Assembly (NCBI GenBank): GCA_033439685.1
Contig: JAUEDM010000005.1
Span: 2,666,001-2,730,000, forward strand
Direction: 5' to 3'
Length of the DNA stretch: 64,000 nucleotides
Source of the DNA: Apodospora peruviana
Taxonomy: Eukaryota > Ascomycota > Sordariomycetes > Sordariales > Lasiosphaeriaceae
Shown here piece by piece: positions 23,159-33,517 of the stretch. Below the pieces are notes generated by a model, which was given only the letters and a program-made list of their open reading frames with translations, did not search any database and was not told the origin of the DNA. The position numbers were made by a program, and so were the translations under genes. Position 1 is the first letter of the stretch. The number at the start of each line of letters is the position of its first letter.

Positions 23159-25111
23159 ATGGGTCGCGAGCTGCCCAGAGGGCGCCCACGTTTGCGTGTG
23201 TCGTTACCTGTGACACAAAACCTGCGAATTTCCTTTGGAGCATTCCACCATATCCATGGCTGGATTAAGAAACTTGAGGGTGATTCGGCAGATGGCGAGA
23301 ATCATTCCAGGGCTGATGAGCAACATTCGGATGCTGGACAAGTGTCTGGCAAGCAAGTGTTGGCCGATGGTGCGCAAAAGGTCCCCTCTGATGATGTCTC
23401 GCCCAAGGTATGCTGGCTAGCCCGTTGCTCATCTGTGTCGTACGGTTACTGGCAATTCTTGTTCCTTAATATATGCAGTTTACACATGTCTACCTTCAGC
23501 GACGGTATCAGCAATCTATCGTCAGTTATCACTACCAAGGTCGCCAATCTGCACTTCAAGAATACTTCGATGACCTCCGAGACCACGAACTCCCCGCCGC
23601 TTGTCGACTTGACCCAAGACACCTTTTGAGCCCGTCCTTATTCGTTGTGAAGGTGCTCCACAGATCCACGATGCTCCCAGATCTGGGAGGCATGCTTATT
23701 TCTGGTTCCTCGATCAACTACCTTGACCCTTGTTACAACCACGTAAACTGCCTCAGCCTTGACGCCCCCAAAAAGCACAAGTTTGTTTGTGAGTGGCTGG
23801 CGTCTCTCGGAGGTGATACCGTCCGTCGCCCCCGGTCCGAGAGCAATCTGAAATACTTTGACGAACCCACACCTAAGCACAACACGAGGTCGCTACCAGG
23901 CGAAATGGACCAAATCATGGATATCGATTGGCGACCAGCACTTTCCACGGCTTCGATCAGTCCCCCCTTCCCCAGCAATGTTCCCTCGACTCTGGGTCGG
24001 ATGACCTTGGCACTGACGAAGTCCACGGCTTCCCAGGCAAGCACGGTTTCGGGCTCACGATATCGGGAAGTGAATCTCTTCCATAACAGCGTTTTCCTGG
24101 GTGAAGACGATGATCTGGAGTATCCCGAATAGGTCGCCAATCTTATCCACAAGATTGGCGCAAACCGTGGTCTTGGTGCAGTATATACAGCATATCTGTC
24201 CGCGGGTAATGAGTGGCCACCCGAAATGCTTCGCCAGCTGGGAAAATCGGCCGAAGAATATGAAGTGGAGGAATTCTTCCGCGAACACATCTACCCCGGG
24301 GTGGACTACGTCCAAACCAACAGGGAGCTGCTGAAGCGTTCCGACAGGGTACCAATGAACAGCGACACTTTGCCCACCAATCCGAACACTCCGCACCGCA
24401 TCCGGATTCCCTCCCCAAGCATGCTGTATGGGTACCGCCGCAAGGAGGCTTTCCCAGTCCGCGATTTTCAGCTCCAGTGCATTGGAGACGAGATGGTGGC
24501 CACCAGCAAGAACATAGTCCACCCTTTCTTCGTCGTCGAGTTCAAAGCCGACGGATTCCAGCGGCCATGGAGGCATGTGGGCTGCTACCAACCAGTGCCT
24601 CGGCAGTATGGCGGCGTGCGTCAACATCGGCGAGCACATCAACCGCCGGCTGGAAGGGCTCGGCCGAGAGCATGACAAGCCGGTTAACACGGCTGTGTTT
24701 GGCTTGGCCATGAATAACGTCGAAGCCAGACTGTTCGTCGCGTGGCAGCCGGTCGATGGCGCGTTCCATGCTCGCCAAATCAAGAGCTTCTTCTTCCATG
24801 AGCTTACCCATCTTGTGCAGTTGCGCACCTACGTGCTCAACATCATGGATTGGGGCATCGGTGAGCGCCTCGCCGAGATCAAGAGTGCCCTTGTCGTGAT
24901 CTTCAAGGAAATAGACAAGACTCGCCAAAGGGCCGCCGCCGAGAAGGCGTTACCGGCGTTAGCCGATCATGATGACGATGCTGCCAGAGTTTCTGTTGCA
25001 GTAGCCGTAGCCAGCACCAAGGTCGAGCGCAAGCGTGAGGCGATGCCAGGGACCTCCGCCGCCATGTTGCCGCCCGAGACGCCAAAGAGGCAAAAGAAGA
25101 ACCTGCGATAG
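23159..25111 (+). pseudogene. DUF7924 family gene, frameshifted
   Basis: A first exon from about ATG 23159 to 23407 joins in phase, over a clean intron (23408-23478, GTATGC...TATGCAG), to a frame that runs on to 24132. An in-frame TAG at 24130-24132 interrupts it, unless a 63-bp phase-0 intron (24070-24132, GTGAAT...TAG) is spliced out. The frame then carries the conserved body: PSMLYGYRRKEAF, GDEMVATSKNIVHPFFVVEF, KADG. At 24556-24557 an extra T shifts the reading. The continuation GGMWAATNQCLGSMAACVN, VFGLAMNNVEARLFVAW and YVLNIMDWG lies in the next frame, down to a basic C-terminus (PKRQKKNLR). These are landmarks of the fungal DUF7924 family (PF25545), whose E-x-K strand resembles PD-(D/E)XK nuclease folds. 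The N-terminal exon assignment is less certain. Confidence 0.7.
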
Positions 25112-26275
25112 GTGCTTGGACAGAGCATAGGGGGAGTGTTACTTGGGTCATGGCGAATTGGCTACCCACCTAAGGTATCTATTTGATCAGGAATCTACGT
25201 CGGGGTGAATGGCGAAGTTGGTGGATTGGAATTGCGTTTTTGCGGATCTTATTCTCTCTGCGATGTCGGGTTATTGGACATAGTTTGGAGGCTTAGCCCA
25301 CATATGGGAGATGTGAGCAATACCTGGCTCGTAGACAGTCTCATGTATGTAGATGTACGTACCTTAGTTCATCAACTGTTTCAACATATGCCTGCTAGTA
25401 TTTCCGCGTAATTCAAGGTAGCCAGCAGGGTCGACCAACGGATTCGCTTGTCCGACAGTCAAGGCTGTCATTATGTTATAGTATGACGGCCTGAGGTTAA
25501 CATGCCGCGCAACTGGCCTCACTTGCCTTCCAAGTGCGGAGCAAGGCAGCAGGGTGTGGTAGAATGTTATTAAATCGCTCTCGATTCTGTCAAGCTGGAT
25601 ACTGTAAACTGGTGTCAGACGGTGTACTGACTTGGGGTTCGGCATCGGATGATGGGTTGCCTGGGCCCTGAATGATGCGGGATATCCTGCCGTTACCATC
25701 ACTGTCACCGAAAGGGTGATAACGTGTCGCTAATGTGTACGGGTCCAGGTTGACTGTTTGCTCCGCTTCAACGATCTTGGATTGGGCTCTTCTCGCCGTG
25801 TTTGCCGCCAATTACGTTCACCCGGTGCGTTTGATATCGGCCCTGGTAGCCTCGTGAGCGTCGCGGACACGGCTATACAAGATGCGGTGCGGTTTCGAGA
25901 ACCAAAACCGCAGAATACCCCTCGTTGTGGTCAATAATATAGCTGACGGTTTAGCGACTGGACGGTGAGGGAAGTGTACCCAACACCACGGCATCTGGAA
26001 TCAAAGGCTTCCAATTGCCACGAAGCGCATCGCAGCTGAATGGAGATGGGAACCAGAGCAACAAGAAGCATTCACCTTCGCGTCGATGCCTTCGACACAG
26101 GTATCGGTGCCATTCTGCCACAGTTACCACGCGAACCATTCGGCGCGGAGATCGACGACAAAACGGATTCGTTCGCAAATCGACATACATGAAACGAACA
26201 GCACACGACAAGAGACAATTTTCTTCCTCACATCGCAGCCAAAGGCATGCGATTGCAATGAAAAAAAGAGGTTCG
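25112..26275. other. non-coding stretch
   Basis: Between the DUF7924 relic and U2 snRNA. A minus-strand frame at 25590-25811 begins with ATG and looks mildly coding, but it has no motif and no convincing splice partner. Nothing called. Confidence 0.4.
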
Positions 26276-26460
26276 CGTCGCCTGGAGACAGTGTAATACC
26301 AGGGACACAGTGGAAGATGATCAAAGGCAAGCCCAGAGGACCATCGACCGATGGATAAAAATAAGTATATAATCATAATGTACTCCGTAAAGTACTATCA
26401 GTGATTAAACTGATAAGAACAGATACTACACATGATCTAAGCCAAAAGGCAAAGAGAGCT
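26276..26460 (-). ncRNA. U2 spliceosomal snRNA
   Basis: The minus strand reads, from the 5' end, CTCTCTTTGCCTTTTGGCTT followed by AGATCATGTGTAGTATCTGT, then TCTTATCAGTTTAATCACTG. These are the near-invariant first 60 nt of U2 RNA, including stem I and the branch-site recognition sequence GTAGTA. Stem-loop IIa (TATCAGT...ACTGATA) and stem-loop IIb (GTACT-TTACGG-AGTAC) are perfect. An Sm-site candidate, ATTTTTA, lies at about 26355-26361. The hairpin CCATCG-GT-CGATGG follows, and the terminal stem CCTGG...CCAGG closes at 26281-26303. The resulting length, about 185 nt, matches ascomycete U2. The exact 3' end is uncertain by about 10 nt. U2 pairs with the intron branch point in the spliceosome. 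Confidence 0.95.
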
Positions 26461-26517
26461 GAAGAAAAAAAAAAAAAAAAGGGCAGCAAAAGAAATTTTA
26501 GGGAGCGGAACGAAGAA

Positions 26518-26523
26518 TATATA
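26518..26523 (-). promoter_or_regulatory. TATA box of the U2 snRNA gene
   Basis: TATATA on the minus strand about 58 bp upstream of the U2 5' end. It is separated from the start by a T-rich tract (poly-A on the plus strand, 26463-26480). The arrangement matches that of the U1 gene in this window. No other gene lies upstream within 1 kb. Confidence 0.6.
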
Positions 26524-27831
26524 GGCGGTAGGGGTGGTTCGTGCACACTGGCGACAGCGATGTTGGGGATCCACAACCTGCCAGGCAGCAGGCTGCCAAA
26601 GCTGCAAAACGGAAGCCCAAAAAGCAGTTTCTCCACCTCGCCAGTCTTTTGGGCATCGAGTGGAGTCTGCTGGAGGCCCGTGACTGACGGGAAGGTCGAT
26701 GCCGTCTTGAGTCACTCGGTGACTTTGGTCTGAACATGTTTGGACGGCCTCTTCCTTATATCATGACCACGAGACTGGAAGCCCCGCTCGCTAATAATAG
26801 TAAAACAATCTCGAACAAATGACTGTGGCCAACCCAAAGCCCAGAGGTCAGGGCGAATGAATGCGCACTCTTTTGTTCAAAGCTGGTACTCACTCGAGGC
26901 CAGCGGTGACGATGTTCGTCGTCAAAATAGAAAATGAGTTCCCTTGGTAGGCGGCAAAGAATGGTGTATTGTAAGAGTCGATGATTCTCCAGAAAGGAGC
27001 ATCCCTTTCTACTTATAAGCTAGGTACCTTATGTATTGAGTATTCTGCCTACGGCAGGAGCGACTGCCACAAGGCCCGATCAAGGCCATATCAAAGTGGC
27101 GGCAAGGACGAACCATCACGCGCAAGGAATCATTGTTGCTCTGAATTTAACCCGCCGGGAACAAACCAGTTCTGTCCGTCGACCCATATCTGGGTAACCC
27201 GTACATATTTGATTCCAACCTGTCAGTCATCATTACTGCATGCACATGCAAACACTCGGAGTCACACAGGGCCAGTGACCCCTTTGCTTGAAGTCATTCA
27301 TTCCTTATCCAATGCCGAACAGCCGTCGGGCTTCGGAGACACTGATATCGAATGATCAAAATTGAATCCCTGGCTTACCAGATCTCCTCTTATTCGCTTA
27401 ACTCTAGCGCAAAGAATGCCTGTTTAGTGTTTCAGCCCCAGCAGCCCGGTTTCTGGGGTAGCAAATTGCCGGCAGGGATCATGTTCAGCGCCCATGGACC
27501 CATGTCTTGGCGCCGTTGGCTTTTGGAGATTGCCATGCCTGCTATTGTGATTCTCCTCGGGATCCGGTTGGTATTTTCACTCAGGTTTAACTCAAGTTAC
27601 AAGAGCAGGAAGTCGGAAATCGAGGTTTGGTTCGACTAAGACTGTGCTAACAGAGGTATCATTTTACAAGACAAACAGAGAGAAATCAGGCAAGCAAGCC
27701 TCGATGGCAGACGTCGAAGCCAGGGTCAACAAATTTCCACCTTCCCCAACCCGAATGCGGGCTGTCAATCTTGATCAACATTCGTGCATGCCGCAGGGGT
27801 GGTCCAATATCCTCGCCACGATGAAGAAGCT
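26524..27831. other. non-coding stretch
   Basis: Upstream flank of U2 and 3' flank of the PLAC8 gene. Short frames only. A TAGGTACCTTA motif is at 27021-27031. No gene recognised. Confidence 0.4.
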
Positions 27832-28435
27832 CTACTTTTGCTCCGGATAAGCCATCCCACCCGCCGGCGCCTGGTACTGCGCCTGCTCACCACCCTGCTG
27901 GTGAAGCACCCGATACGAAGCCTCCTTCTCCTGCTGGACGAGATCACACAGGCCGCAGCAGCAGGCCGTCGCAATATCCCCCAGACAGCTGCCCTCCAGG
28001 TTGTACTTGGCGCGAATGTCGGCGCGCTGCATCGCCATGGGGACCCAGTAGAGCCCAAAGCAGCCGGAGCCGCAGAAGAGGAGGCACTATACCAGAGAAA
28101 CACACACATTTGGTTAGCTTTGGACGTGTGGGAGGTCAAGGAAAAGTGACTTGACTCACAGAGGTGTTGATGGGCTCGTATCCCTCAAGATTACCATTCT
28201 TGCGCAGACGATGGTGCGTCTTGCCGAACGTGACGCACGGCAGGCAGTAGGTCATGCAGCACAAGTCAATGGGACTGAAGCAGCCGAATAGCGCATTGTA
28301 CCACGGCTGGCTGCCCTCGGGCGACTTGGAGTTGACGTGCTCCTTGGGCCGGGCGAGGACATCGTTGATGCGCGCCTTCCAGTCCTCGGCGTCGTTGTCG
28401 CTCAGGGGACCTGCTTTGGCCGGTTGAGTCGTCAT
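27832..28435 (-). CDS. PLAC8-family Cys-rich membrane-associated protein (2 exons)
   Basis: Exons 28160-28435 and 27832-28086 give 176 aa; intron borders are GTGAGT...TATAG, phase 0. The PLAC8 (PF04749) signature is clear: WYNALFGCFSPIDLCCMTYC, LPCVTFGKTHHRLRK, then CLLFCGSGCFGLYWVPM and GSCLGDIATACCCGLCDLVQ, ending in QQEKEASYRV. Cys clusters with short hydrophobic stretches suggest membrane association. In fungi and plants the family includes FCR/PCR proteins linked to cadmium and zinc tolerance and cell-size control. That role is only family-based here. The 5' leader is short and CT-poor. Confidence 0.92.
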
Positions 28436-28575
28436 TTTCGGTCTTGTGTGTGAAAAAGATTACAGAGGGGTATCAAGAGGAGGTTGAAATGTTTAATAAG
28501 GCAAGTAAAAGAGTGACGAGAATCTTGGGCTGAAAGCTTGAACGAGAAGAACGGAGGGCACGAGAGATGAGTGGT

Positions 28576-28995
28576 TCACCACGGCATTTTATAATTCACG
28601 TCCACAAAAAGAATCCCCATCACACACAAAATGAAGAAGATGATGCCGGATACGGATAGCGGGAAACGCAGCCACCAAGCCACCAAGCCGTTGCTTGTCT
28701 TTCCGCTAGACCTCTTCGAGTTCGCCGACCACACCTCGAATCCCGAACCCGAACAGGTGCAGCGACGAGCGTAGGCTTGGTCGAATGACAATGTCTCCGG
28801 CCTCGACATCGTGTGACGCGCGTGGAGATGAACAGTGTCGTGGTCGTTGCCTTGCTTGGCGAGACGGGCAGGGGTAGCGCGGGAGGGAGGGAAAAATTGG
28901 CTGAGACTCGACAGGCGTCCAAGCCATTGATTGGTCTGTTGGTCTCTCAGATTTTCTCCTTTCCTTTGTGCTGTCCTCAGCCCCGATGAACTCAT
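28576..28995 (-). CDS. hypothetical tail-anchored protein
   Basis: An intronless 139-aa frame from ATG 28995. The N-terminal 100 residues are polar with several Arg, Ser and Gln residues. The end carries one strong hydrophobic helix (FPLSVSGIIFFILCVMGILF) followed by a short tail VDVNYKMPW, the geometry of a tail-anchored or single-pass protein. It lies 140 bp upstream of, and in the same direction as, the PLAC8 gene. No family recognised. Confidence 0.5.
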   Translation of the reverse strand: MSSSGLRTAQRKGENLRDQQTNQWLGRLSSLSQFFPPSRATPARLAKQGNDHDTVHLHARHTMSRPETLSFDQAYARRCTCSGSGFEVWSANSKRSSGKTSNGLVAWWLRFPLSVSGIIFFILCVMGILFVDVNYKMPW

Positions 28996-29599
28996 TTTTG
29001 GTTGGGTTGCTTGAAGGGTTCACGGGTTTCCTTTTCTCTCTCGGATTCTTTAAATTTGATCGGGTTGTTTCCGAATCATTCTTCTTCCTTTTCTTTTCTT
29101 CTTTTTGAGTTAGTCCCTAGGTAGCGTCGTCACATGAACTTGTCCGTTCCTTGTGGCGCCTGCACGGGGAAGATCATGGCTCTCCTTGGCATGGTTCGCT
29201 TAGATATTTAAGATGGGACTTTCGGCATTCTCTTCTTGGAGCACAATTTGTACGGATTAGTGATACGTACGGAATATTGGGTCAACCTCTCTTGATCCGG
29301 CATACAGATTACAACACTCATATGCACCTCTCCTCGTCATGAAATATTGTTGACACGCATGTTGATATCGACTTGAGAAGACTTGCGGGAGAGGCATGTA
29401 TGTACTGTACTGTATTTCGTATTATAGACCTTTTGACGGAATATTGCGGAGCTGTTACCGTATTCCGTACAGCTTGACGTGAACTCGTATTGGCCATTGG
29501 CCCAGTGGGGGTCGGAAACTCCTTTGTACAAATTTGTCAGCATCATCAACTTCACCCAAAACACCAACAAATCCAACATCTCCAGCAGCCAGCCCGATC
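28996..29599. other. intergenic region between divergent genes
   Basis: Contains a T/C-rich leader for the tail-anchored gene (TTCTTCTTTTTGAG near 29.1 kb on the plus strand) and the promoter of the Zn2Cys6 gene. No further gene seen. Confidence 0.45.
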
Positions 29600-30703
29600 A
29601 TGGAAATGTCAACTTCTTCCCCCACAACCGTGTCAAGAAATAGCAAACTTCGCGCCTCCTGCGATCGGTGCCAGGACCAAAAAGTTAAATGCAGCCGAGA
29701 CAAACCAACATGCCTCCGATGCATCAAAAAGGGTTCCGCCTGCATCTACAGCCCGCTGAGGCCGATGGGCAGGCCGAGGAAATCGCAGCAGACCGCTGAC
29801 GAAGCGAAGGCTTCTCCACATGGATTACGCCATGAGCGGCAGCGGATGATTGACGACGTACAACACCAACCCTCCTTAGCAAAGTCACTGCCAAACAACG
29901 GCACGGTTAACAACGATACCGGTGGTGGTGGTATCGCAGGGCCAGAACTAGATTGCTGCACCGTTATTCTCGCGCGCACTCTCAGACTGTCACTGGCGAC
30001 ACAGACATCATTTTCTGTACAACAAACAGCGACAGCAGCGCCAGCAGCAGAACCGATACCTCAACACTCAAAAATGGAGCTCGTCTTGGAAGCCGAGCGG
30101 GATTTCCGGCTGCTAAAGAGCCGTCTCTTTGCTTTCCACACGTGCATGGTGCATCGGACGTACAGCCGGGTTCCGTGTCTCGTTGATCCCGACCGGCCCG
30201 TGCTGCTCAGTCTGGCGTTGTTTGGAGAGCGTGTGGTCAGCATTTTTGAGTGGGGCGTGGAGGATGTCAGAAAGCGCGGGTTGCTTGAGACTAGTTATAG
30301 TGCCGATGCTACATCCGTCGGTGCGTGGGGGCAAAGTTTGAGTCACGGGGGTGATGAAAGAGTCCAGGATATCGGGTTTCGGATCGCTGATTACACTCTT
30401 GGTGATGGACATTTTGATGGTGGTCAGCAGCCTGAGCACCAGCTTGTTAGTAGAGGTCGAGCTCTGAGGCGGATAGTGCAAGTCCGGATACGAAAGTTGC
30501 TGGGAGCGCTGGAGGGGATTAGAGAGGAAGCGGCCAAGCCGGTTGTTGCTGCCATGCGGCCGGAGTGGGCAGCGGACGGTGCAGATAATATTCCGGTGCA
30601 AGGCGGAGTGGCGGTCGTGATGAAGGATGCGGTGCTGCGGCTGATGGAGGACTCGATTCGACGCATGGAGCGTTTGCAGGCCCAGGTGCTGATTCACAGA
30701 TGA
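29600..30703 (+). CDS. Zn2Cys6 (AflR-like) transcription factor
   Basis: Intronless, 367 aa from ATG 29600. The binuclear zinc cluster is at residues 21-48 with spacing C-x2-C-x6-C-x6-C-x2-C-x6-C (CDRCQDQKVKC then CLRCIKKGSAC). It is followed by the basic stretch MGRPRK, as in AflR, where this Arg/Lys tail contacts DNA. Two Gln/Ala-rich linkers separate it from a helical C-terminal half (AFHTCMVHRTYSRVP; QVRIRKLLGALEG; RLMEDSIRRMERLQ) like the AflR-type regulatory domain of secondary-metabolite activators. It probably acts in the nucleus as a pathway-specific regulator. The target is unknown, and the neighbouring dehydrogenase and second Zn2Cys6 gene are the nearest candidates. Confidence 0.85.
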   Translation: MEMSTSSPTTVSRNSKLRASCDRCQDQKVKCSRDKPTCLRCIKKGSACIYSPLRPMGRPRKSQQTADEAKASPHGLRHERQRMIDDVQHQPSLAKSLPNNGTVNNDTGGGGIAGPELDCCTVILARTLRLSLATQTSFSVQQTATAAPAAEPIPQHSKMELVLEAERDFRLLKSRLFAFHTCMVHRTYSRVPCLVDPDRPVLLSLALFGERVVSIFEWGVEDVRKRGLLETSYSADATSVGAWGQSLSHGGDERVQDIGFRIADYTLGDGHFDGGQQPEHQLVSRGRALRRIVQVRIRKLLGALEGIREEAAKPVVAAMRPEWAADGADNIPVQGGVAVVMKDAVLRLMEDSIRRMERLQAQVLIHR

Positions 30704-30789
30704 TTACCTAGATATTAATAGGCCAGCGAATAGTAGACCTGTAGATTATCCAGCAGGATATATAATTCAAACGTATATTGCAGGTGAAG

Positions 30790-31422
30790 TCATCCAACCA
30801 GTCCTCCCGTCATTAGCAACCGAAACAACCGCCGATTTAGGTTCCTCAGCCCTTCTTGATCTCGTTCCAAGACCATGTATGCGCCCTCATCACCTCCATC
30901 ATTACCAACTTTTGCCGCTGTCTGCTGCTGCTGCTGCTGCTGACTTTTCTGCTGACTTTTCTGCTGACTTTCCTGCTGGTCATCAGCAACCCTTAGCATT
31001 TCCTGTATCATGTCTCCCATCTGCATCAGTAGCTGCCAAAGGGCCTCCTGCGTGACGATGGCCACCTCGTCCGGCTCGAGTTGAAACTCTCCCATAAAGG
31101 CCGGGATCTCTACTCCGAGTGTTTCGGTTAACAGACCGTTGGGTCCGCCAGCCGCCTCGTACAGCGACAGGGTGTTTCTGAGGGCGTCGGCGAGCGAGCG
31201 CATCAATGCCGGAGCGGAGAGGTGGGTTGCCGAGTGGACGCAGCTGTTGAGGCGCTTCCAGTGCTGTGTTAGGTTGCGGCCGAGGTGTAGGATGGCGGGG
31301 ATGTCTTGAGCCTGGAGTTCAGGGGTAGTGTTGATGCTGTCGGTTGGCTGCCGGCGGCGGGAGCGGTTGACGATTCGGATGGTTGCTGCCCAGCAATCGC
31401 ATGCTGGTACTAGGAAGGACAT
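30790..31422 (-). CDS. hypothetical poly-Q helical protein, convergent to the AflR-like gene
   Basis: A 210-aa frame from ATG 31422, whose end lies 87 bp from the end of the AflR-like gene. Predicted helices (LHLGRNLTQHWKRLNSCVH, ALMRSLADALRNTLSLYE, EALWQLLMQMGDMIQEML) precede a Gln tract encoded by repeated CTG/CAG triplets (plus-strand 30916-30945). The C-terminus is LRNLNRRLFRLLMTGG. The helical pattern resembles the C-terminal regulatory part of AflR-type proteins, without a zinc cluster. It may be a truncated or split regulator or an unrelated protein. An upstream exon is possible. Confidence 0.5.
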   Translation of the reverse strand: MSFLVPACDCWAATIRIVNRSRRRQPTDSINTTPELQAQDIPAILHLGRNLTQHWKRLNSCVHSATHLSAPALMRSLADALRNTLSLYEAAGGPNGLLTETLGVEIPAFMGEFQLEPDEVAIVTQEALWQLLMQMGDMIQEMLRVADDQQESQQKSQQKSQQQQQQQTAAKVGNDGGDEGAYMVLERDQEGLRNLNRRLFRLLMTGGLVG

Positions 31423-31724
31423 TATAGGTCAAATCTAGGCCAAATCTTTTGTTGCGATATTCGCGAGCGCTGATAGTACCTAGCGGTATAGTGGGTGTTG
31501 CCGGACGGCAGGGTCGGGGACTTTTTGGAGTAGGATCGGGGACTTTCCCGCCGCCCGTTGCTCAGCTGCCCCCCACTTAATACCGTGCGAACCAACCGAT
31601 ATATCAGCACGCGCCTCACGGTCTCACCGCGTCCATTGTTTCTCGACGACATACCCAGACGGATTCATCGGAAAGCTCCAAAATCACCAATAACTGGGAC
31701 AGTACGACAAATAAAACGACGGGG
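31423..31724. promoter_or_regulatory. shared divergent promoter region
   Basis: About 300 bp separate the start of the poly-Q protein (-) from the start of the second Zn2Cys6 regulator (+), so the two genes probably share control sequences. No operator could be assigned by eye. Confidence 0.4.
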
Positions 31725-33460
31725 ATGGGCAAATCTCACCACAAGGTCAAGACCGGTTGTCGAACTTGCAAGTAAGTCGCCCATTCCCTTTTATTATGCC
31801 TCGATAGAGGTAATCAATCTGACATTGAGAATCCTTCAGGACCCGCAAAGTCAAGTGCGACGAGGGCCGTCCTGCATGCCGGCGGTGTATCTTGACGTCG
31901 CGGGTCTGCGAGGGCTACGGGATCTGGGGAGGAGGTAATATTGAGACTCGCAAGACTCACAAGCCGCTCGACAACCGCCTTACGCTTCGCCGCAACCCAC
32001 CGGACCAAGTGCTCGACGTCGCCGAGCATGGCTGGGTTGAGTGGTTCCGGTGTCGCACCGCGGTAAAGCTGCAAGGGCCCTTCGTCTCCCACTTCTGGGA
32101 GGGCCTCGTCCTCAGCGCGAGCCGCCACGAGCCGGCTGTCTTCCACGCTATGCTCGCCCTCAGCTCCCATCACAAACGAGTCAGCATCGGCGCCCAGGAG
32201 ATGGGCGTCGAGGCGGACCCTGACCGACTAGAGCAGTTCACTCTCCGCGAATACACCAAAGCCATCAGTCATCTTCTCGAGCCGCAGTTCGCGTCGGGAG
32301 ACAGGGCATCGATCCGGACAGCACTGATTGCCTGCATGCTCTTCATCTGTCTGGAGTTCCTGCGAGGTCAAACAAGGACGGGCAACATTCACCTGCAGAA
32401 CGGCATCAAGTTGGTGGCCCTTCTCGACCAACAACAAACTGGGTCGAACAGGGACACGACCGACGACTGGCTCGTCATCGCCTTTACCCGCATGAATCTG
32501 CTGGCCCTGCAGTTTGGAGAGGGCCATTGGACCCCCAGCCCGCGTCTGCATCTTCTTCCGTTCAATACCAACCAACCGCTGCCGCGCACCTTTGAGACTG
32601 TGTCTCAGGCACGAGAAGCTCTTGACTGTTTGCTCAAAGACACCATAAATCTCTGTAAAGAGCACCGTCGGCAGTTAGATCCAACTCATCCCGACCAGAA
32701 TGCGTTTCGCACCAACCAGCAGGGCATCAAATCAGCCCTCGAGACCTGGTTGATTGCGTACAAGGCATCCAGAGTTGTCCTCTTTGAAGAGATCGGCGCC
32801 CTTCCCAGGGCGGGATACCAGATGCTGGCCGTCCATTACACGCTGGTCAAGATCATGGCAGACACGAGTCTCCGCGCCCCCGAGGACGAGATGGTTTTCG
32901 ATTCCCACACTCGGGATTTCGTCGATATGATGGTACAAGCGACCGAGTTCCTCGAGCATGTCCAAGCTGTCCACACATCCGACGACCCAGTCTTCCGGGC
33001 TTCCGCCTGCGAGGGCATCCGCTTCACAGCGGACATGGGTTGGAGTCCGCACCTCTTCTACACGGCTATCCACTGCCGCGTCCGGCCCGTCAGGCTGCAC
33101 GCCATCAGACTCCTCCGGGCGATCCCTACCAGAGAGGCAATCTGGGATTCCTTTCTAGCGGCCTCCGCGGCACAGGAGATCATGCGGATAGAAGAAGGAG
33201 AGGACTACTCAACACTAGCAGCAGCTGTGGAAGACCAGCCAATCTTTGACATCACCGGGGTTCTCATGGACAGCAGTTTTCCGACTCCGATAGTACCAGC
33301 CTGGCGTAGGGTATACGATGTGCAATTCGTTCTGCCGGATGGCGGCGAGACATCTGGGAAGCCGACGGTGATGGTATGCAGACGGAACAGATCTGACGGG
33401 CAAGGATACGAGGTCCTCACAAGGAAACTGAAAACCGTTTGTTCTCATAAGGAGAGCTAA
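31725..33460 (+). CDS. Zn2Cys6 transcription factor with fungal-specific C-terminal domain (2 exons)
   Basis: Exons 31725-31771 and 31840-33460 give 555 aa; the intron is GTAAGT...CTTCAG and splits the codon of Lys16. Zinc cluster residues are Cys12, 15, 22, 29, 32 and 39 (GCRTCKTRKVKCDEGRPACR), with spacing C-x2-C-x6-C-x6-C-x2-C-x6-C. The long helical C-terminal region (FHAMLALSSHHKR, LIACMLFICLEFLRGQ, HLQNGIKLVALLDQQQ, and ETWLIAYKASRVVLFEEIG) is the DUF3468-type fungal transcription-factor domain. It is probably a nuclear regulator. The class often sits beside the genes it controls, which here points to the adjacent short-chain dehydrogenase, 57 bp from its stop codon. Confidence 0.92.
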
Positions 33461-33517
33461 ACCTCAATACTACCGTCCCAGGTACCTACCTACCTAGCGA
33501 CGACAAACAAACCCTTT

